Shown one piece after another: positions 60,448-64,000 of a stretch of 64,000 bases of DNA. Under the pieces are notes generated by a model. The model searched no databases. It was not told the DNA's origin and saw only the letters and a program-made list of their open reading frames with translations. Position 1 is the stretch's first letter. Each line of letters starts with the position of its first letter. The position numbers were made by a program, and so were the translations under genes. The DNA is from Polymorphum gilvum SL003B-26A1 (lineage in GTDB: Bacteria; Pseudomonadota; Alphaproteobacteria; Rhizobiales; Stappiaceae). Location: assembly GCF_000192745.1 (NCBI RefSeq), contig NC_015259.1, positions 3,115,001 to 3,179,000 of the forward strand. Direction: 5' to 3'.

Positions 60448-62244
60448 CTACGCCGTATTCCTCAGGGCGCCGACCTCGCCGGCGGCGCCAGCGTGAGCGG
60501 TCCGAAGCGGCAGCGTGACGGTGACGCAGGTGCCGGTGCCGGGCAGGCTGTCCACCGTCATCGCGCCGCCATACAGTTCGGCCAGGGCTTTCACCACCGA
60601 AAGGCCGAGCCCGGTCCCGGGGGCCTCGCACAGCGCCGGGTCCCTGGTCCGGAAATAGGACTGACCGAGCCGTGGCAAGTCCGTTGCGGCGATGCCGGGG
60701 CCGCTGTCGCGGACCGACAGCTCGACCCGGTCGCGATCGCGCCGCGCACAAAGAACCATCCTGGAGCCCGACGCCCCGAACTTGACCGCATTCGACAGCA
60801 GGCTGAGCACGATCTGCATGCAGGCGCGTCGGTCGGCCGGAAAGGCTCCAAGGCCGTTGTCGACCTCGGTGACGATCTCGATGCCCTTGCCGCTGGCCTC
60901 GGTGGCCAGCATGTGCCGGCAGGTTTCCAGGCACTGGGGCAGGTCGAAGGGCTCGATCGACAGATCGTAGCGTCCGGCCTCGATCTTCGACATGTCAAGC
61001 AGATCTTCGACCATCTGGAGCAGGTGAGTCCCCGACTGATGAATGAGGTCGATGTACTTGCGGCTGCGGCTGTCGTCGGACGGAGAGGACCCTGCGCGTA
61101 GCAGGTCGGCGAAGCCTAGGATGGCATTGAGCGGCGTGCGCAACTCCTGCCCGATGCTGGCCAGGAACCGTGTCCTTGCCGCGCTGGTTGCTTCCGCCGC
61201 ACTGCGCTCGGCGGCAAGGGCATCGTCGTGCAGCCGGCGGGCTGAAATGTCCCGCAGCACGGCCACCACAGTCCCGCTGGCCGATGCGCCCGACCGCACC
61301 GGCGGGCGCCGGCAGGTCATCTCCATCCAGCGATAGTCGGCGATTCCGACCTCGCCCGGCCGGGTTGCACCCGTGCGGATGCGGAGTTCGGCGCAGCGGG
61401 GCACCTCGTCGCAGGCGGCGTCCGAGACGGTCTTGAGGAACAACGGCCGATCGGCGACATGCACCCGCTGGAACAGTCCGTCGGTGCGGATCAATCGCGC
61501 CGGCGCGCCGAGCAGCCTGTCCGCGGGACCGGCCAGGGACAGCACGTCACCGCCTTCGCCGAGCACGGCGACCAGATCATCGACATTTTCCGACAGCAGC
61601 TTCAGTCGCTGGTCGCGGTCGCGTACGAGATTCTCGCTGCGATGCTGCTCCAGACCGATTCGCAGCGCCAGCATGGAGGCATAGGCGAGCGCGAACAGGG
61701 CCGACACCGTCTCATGACCGGCGATATGCCCGGCGAAGCCGAAGACCGCCACAGGCTGAGCGAACAGGGCGAGCGCCGCTGCCTCGGCCGCGCACAGGAT
61801 GGCAACCAGCACGACCACCCTGCGCTCGCCCGACAGGGCGGCTTCGAGCGGCGCCATCAACAGCCAGACGACAGCGAAGGACTGAATGCCGCCGGTCAGA
61901 GCGCACATGGCTCCGATGAAGACGGCAAACAGGCCAGCGGACGCGCCATGAGCGACGGCCAGGTTGCCGGTGCGTGACAGATACATTGCCAGCGGCCACT
62001 GCCCGATCGCCCAGGCAAGGCCGAGCGTCAGCGGCAGCGAGGTCGGCCCGACTAGAGCGAGATAGAGCGGCAGCAGGATCAGCGCCGCAGTACCCGCGAC
62101 CAGGGTCGCAATGAGGAACGCCCTGTGCCGGGGAGCTCTCAGGTCGTCATCGACGACGGAGGGGTGTATCAGGGCGTCGACGAAACGGGACACCGCCTGA
62201 CCCAGAACCGGCAAATGGGCAGATACGCTACGCAACACACTCAA
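60448..62244 (-). CDS. PAS sensor kinase-like protein lacking the phospho-acceptor histidine
   Basis: A 598-residue protein with about six membrane segments in residues 45-195, a PAS domain (about 210-345) and a kinase core. The dimerisation box reads FLASIGQELRTPLNAILGF: position 366, normally the phosphorylated His, is Gln (codon CAG, complement of 61147-61149). The HATPase domain keeps its N box (SLLSNAVKFG), G1 (DSGPGIA) and G2 (GTGLGLSVVKALAELYGG). So ATP binding looks intact but autophosphorylation should not be possible in the usual way. It may work as DivL does (Tyr in place of His) by binding a partner. No response regulator is adjacent. Confidence 0.9.
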   Translation of the reverse strand: MSVLRSVSAHLPVLGQAVSRFVDALIHPSVVDDDLRAPRHRAFLIATLVAGTAALILLPLYLALVGPTSLPLTLGLAWAIGQWPLAMYLSRTGNLAVAHGASAGLFAVFIGAMCALTGGIQSFAVVWLLMAPLEAALSGERRVVVLVAILCAAEAAALALFAQPVAVFGFAGHIAGHETVSALFALAYASMLALRIGLEQHRSENLVRDRDQRLKLLSENVDDLVAVLGEGGDVLSLAGPADRLLGAPARLIRTDGLFQRVHVADRPLFLKTVSDAACDEVPRCAELRIRTGATRPGEVGIADYRWMEMTCRRPPVRSGASASGTVVAVLRDISARRLHDDALAAERSAAEATSAARTRFLASIGQELRTPLNAILGFADLLRAGSSPSDDSRSRKYIDLIHQSGTHLLQMVEDLLDMSKIEAGRYDLSIEPFDLPQCLETCRHMLATEASGKGIEIVTEVDNGLGAFPADRRACMQIVLSLLSNAVKFGASGSRMVLCARRDRDRVELSVRDSGPGIAATDLPRLGQSYFRTRDPALCEAPGTGLGLSVVKALAELYGGAMTVDSLPGTGTCVTVTLPLRTAHAGAAGEVGALRNTA

Positions 62245-62569
62245 ACGGGACCCCCGACGGGCCTCCGTCTCCAGATTCTTGACTGGAGCGATTTTCGCGC
62301 GGACCGCTTAAGGAACGCTAAAGGCAAGCGGGAGGGCGTCGATCGTTGCTCGGGGAAAATCCTCGCCGAATCCGGCACTTCGTTCGGTCTCGATAAAACT
62401 TTAGACGAATTCGTCGCGCCTTTTAGTCAAATGCGCCGTGTATTTGATGAAAATCCGACGGCCCGCTGCAACCGGGCTTTCGGATGTCGATGCTAGGGTG
62501 TCTCAACAACAAAAGCGTCCGCGCCTGGCACGGTAACCGGATGCAGGATCGACTTCGAAGGGTAGCGCG
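62245..62569. other. Divergent intergenic region
   Basis: 325 bases between the kinase-like gene (leftward) and the DUF5330 gene (rightward). No ORF with a ribosome-binding site is seen. The part 62385-62470 is AT-richer and probably holds the promoters; no clear -35/-10 pair can be named. Confidence 0.4.
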
Positions 62570-63019
62570 ATGTTTTTTCTTCTGAGGACAGCCTTCTGGC
62601 TAACCTTGGTGCTGATGCTGATCCCGTTCGGTTCGGACGAGACCAGCACGGCGGAGATCAAGGTCGACCCGATCGAGGCCTTCATGGCGGCCCAGGCGAC
62701 AGTGAGCGACATCTCCACGTTCTGCACCCGCAATCCGCAGGCCTGCGAGACCGGGGGACAGGCGCTTGCAGCCATCGGGTCGCGTGCCCGCGACGGCGCG
62801 AAGATCGTCTACGAGTTCCTGGACACGTCGCTTGAGTCCGGATCCGGCGAGACACAGCAGGCCGCCGCGGGCGATATGCCCCTCCCGCTCGCGGGCGGCA
62901 CGCTCACCCCGGATGACATGCAGCCTGCGTGGCAGGCCGTCAGCGAAAAGGTCTCCGCTCCGGAGACACCATTTGGGCCGGTGCCACGGCCCAATCCGCG
63001 ATCAGGCCAGCGAGCCTGA
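62570..63019 (+). CDS. DUF5330 domain protein
   Basis: A 149-residue protein with an N-terminal membrane segment (FFLLRTAFWLTLVLMLIPFG), then the DUF5330 core: KVDPIEAFMAAQATVSDIST, FCTRNPQACETGGQALAAIG, RARDGAKIVYEFLDTSLE, and a Pro/Gly-rich tail. Two cysteines (FCTRNPQAC) are conserved in the family, which is typical of Hyphomicrobiales. Function unknown; probably periplasmic. Confidence 0.87.
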   Translation: MFFLLRTAFWLTLVLMLIPFGSDETSTAEIKVDPIEAFMAAQATVSDISTFCTRNPQACETGGQALAAIGSRARDGAKIVYEFLDTSLESGSGETQQAAAGDMPLPLAGGTLTPDDMQPAWQAVSEKVSAPETPFGPVPRPNPRSGQRA

Positions 63020-63158
63020 CCGCGGCAATGCCGCCGATCGAAGGCCTCCACTCCCTTCGCAAGGCGGCGGTTTGCGCCCCGCATGACCCGACCGGCTTCT
63101 TGTCCTGACCCGAAGCCGGCCCGGAGAGACGGACAAACACCTTGGCGGGATCTCCCGC

Positions 63159-63206
63159 AACGCCGCAAGCGGGATCTACCCTGTCCGCTTGCGGCGTTTC
63201 TTTTTC
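63159..63206 (+). terminator. Strong intrinsic terminator
   Basis: AACGCCGCAAGCGG (63159-63172) pairs perfectly with CCGCTTGCGGCGTT (63183/63185-63198) around a 12-base loop, followed by TTTCTTTTT. It ends the DUF5330 transcript and isolates sufE. Confidence 0.9.
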
Positions 63207-63332
63207 CACGCCTCCGAAACCGGGGCGCTCGGTGTCACCGGGCGGTTGCGCCGCCCGCCCTGCCAGCTATATGAAGGGCGAAGACTACCCTGCCCTCACA
63301 GGCCAGCGCGCCCAGCGAGCCCAAACGAACCG

Positions 63333-63764
63333 ATGACGACCCCTCTCGACGACATCCTGGAAAACTTCGAATTCCTCGATGACTGGGAAGACCGCTACAA
63401 GTATGTCATCGACCTCGGTAAGGAACTGCCGCCGTTTCCGGAAGCGGAACGCAGCGAAGAGAACCGGGTGCGCGGCTGCGTGTCACAGGTCTGGCTGGTC
63501 AAGGACGTCGGCCGCAACGACGCCGGCGAGCCGGTCATCCGCTACCGTGGCGACAGCGACGCGCTGATCGTGCAGGGTCTGGTCGCCATCGTTCTGGCGC
63601 TGTTTTCTGGCAAGACGGCCCGCGAGATCCTGGCCACCGACGTTGATGCGGTATTCGAGCGCATCGGCCTGAAGGACCACCTCACGCCACAGCGCTCGAA
63701 CGGACTCAAGTCGATGGTCAACCGCATCCGCGACGACGCCCGGATCGCACTCGAGGCCGCCTGA
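63333..63764 (+). CDS. sufE: SufE-type sulfur acceptor protein
   Basis: A 143-residue SufE: LDDILENFEFLDDWEDRYKY, VIDLGKELPPFP, the active C49 in ENRVRGCVSQVWLV, and SGKTAREILATDVDAVFERI, LKDHLTPQRSNGLKSMVNRI. C49 takes persulfide from the cysteine desulfurase SufS for Fe-S cluster assembly. ATG at 63333. No other suf genes are here, so it is a stand-alone copy, as often in this order. Confidence 0.95.
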   Translation: MTTPLDDILENFEFLDDWEDRYKYVIDLGKELPPFPEAERSEENRVRGCVSQVWLVKDVGRNDAGEPVIRYRGDSDALIVQGLVAIVLALFSGKTAREILATDVDAVFERIGLKDHLTPQRSNGLKSMVNRIRDDARIALEAA

Positions 63765-63785
63765 CGGAACTCATCGCAAGGGGGA

Positions 63786-64000
63786 TCAATCGCGCCGGCG
63801 ACGCGGCCGTATCCTCGCACGGCCACGCGCCGTGCTGGCATAGCCGTAATGGTCGGCCAGGCGTCCCAGGGCGAGGCCAAGCACCACCTTGGCCGACCGC
63901 GCCGGCCAGCCTCTTTCCCGTTCCACGGTCTCCAGCCCCTTGAGCAGGCAGCAGACGTCGACCAGAACGCCCGAGAGGCCCGGTCCTGCGGCGTCGAGCG
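63786..64000 (-). CDS. C-terminal part of a DUF6456 / HTH domain protein (runs off the window)
   Basis: The last 71 residues of a gene that begins beyond base 64000: [60 protein letters not shown] and stop at 63786-63788. The 'DVCC.LKGLE..ERERgWP.RS' block is typical of the DUF6456 C-terminal domain of helix-turn-helix proteins in Hyphomicrobiales. It converges on sufE. Confidence 0.8.
   Translation of the reverse strand, partial: LDAAGPGLSGVLVDVCCLLKGLETVERERGWPARSAKVVLGLALGRLADHYGYASTARGRARIRPRRRRD

Noticed and set aside
1-64000. tRNA, rRNA or riboswitch genes
   Set aside because: I looked for cloverleaf-like and conserved rRNA or riboswitch segments in the intergenic gaps and found none I could support.

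Overview
The window is high-GC alphaproteobacterial DNA. Several gene orders point to the Hyphomicrobiales (Rhizobiales), and the overall content resembles the Stappia/Pannonibacter/Roseibium group. The family placement is an inference from gene content, not something the sequence proves. The markers are a cycHJKL-type cytochrome c maturation operon, a degP / response regulator / histidine kinase / glnE / PleC-type kinase series, a feuPQ-like pair, several families confined largely to this order (DUF1491, DUF2336, DUF5330, DUF6456), and a complete RcGTA-type gene transfer agent (GTA) cluster.

Layout. 1-5.3 kb: the start of a membrane sensor protein, a CaiB/BaiF CoA-transferase, a small methyltransferase and aminopeptidase N. 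5.4-6.6 kb: a two-gene Xre/RES toxin-antitoxin module. 6.8-17 kb: a PleC-like kinase, a frameshifted foreign gene, glnE, an OmpR-type two-component pair and the protease DegP. 17-21 kb: a DUF2336 protein, a SLAC1/TehA-like carrier and a hydrolase-OsmC fusion. 20.7-24.9 kb: ccmIEFH. 25-29.7 kb: an order-specific protein of unknown role, a lipoprotein, feuPQ and a small secreted protein.

29.7-47.2 kb, all on the minus strand except one gene: a GTA cluster in the order small and large terminase, portal, two small ORFs, prohead protease, capsid, connector, adaptor, tail terminator, major tail protein, tail chaperones, tape measure, distal tail protein, hub, NlpC/P60 peptidase, megatron. It is followed directly by a DUF2793 protein, a T4-type endolysin and two holin-like membrane proteins, so the lysis genes sit at the end of the structural genes. 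The cluster shows a canonical -1 slippery heptamer in the tail-chaperone gene, an intrinsic terminator just after the capsid gene, a plus-strand ydcH-like gene inserted between tape measure and distal tail genes, a one-base frameshift in the head-tail adaptor gene, and a repeat-rich upstream region with a good sigma70-type promoter.

47.9-64 kb: a DUF883 protein and a frameshifted membrane protein, a glutamate-synthase-like FMN enzyme, an mhqO/mhqD-like dioxygenase-hydrolase pair, a YcgN-type cysteine-cluster protein, a PBP1A-type penicillin-binding protein coupled to DUF1214 and DUF1254 genes, a second DUF2336 protein, peptidoglycan-binding and DUF1491 proteins, a PAS histidine kinase whose phospho-accepting His is replaced by Gln, a DUF5330 protein, SufE, and the end of a DUF6456 regulator.

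Three genes (9435-10015, 40564-40889, 48282-48718) each look whole if one base is restored. These may be true lesions, or small deletion errors in the assembly.
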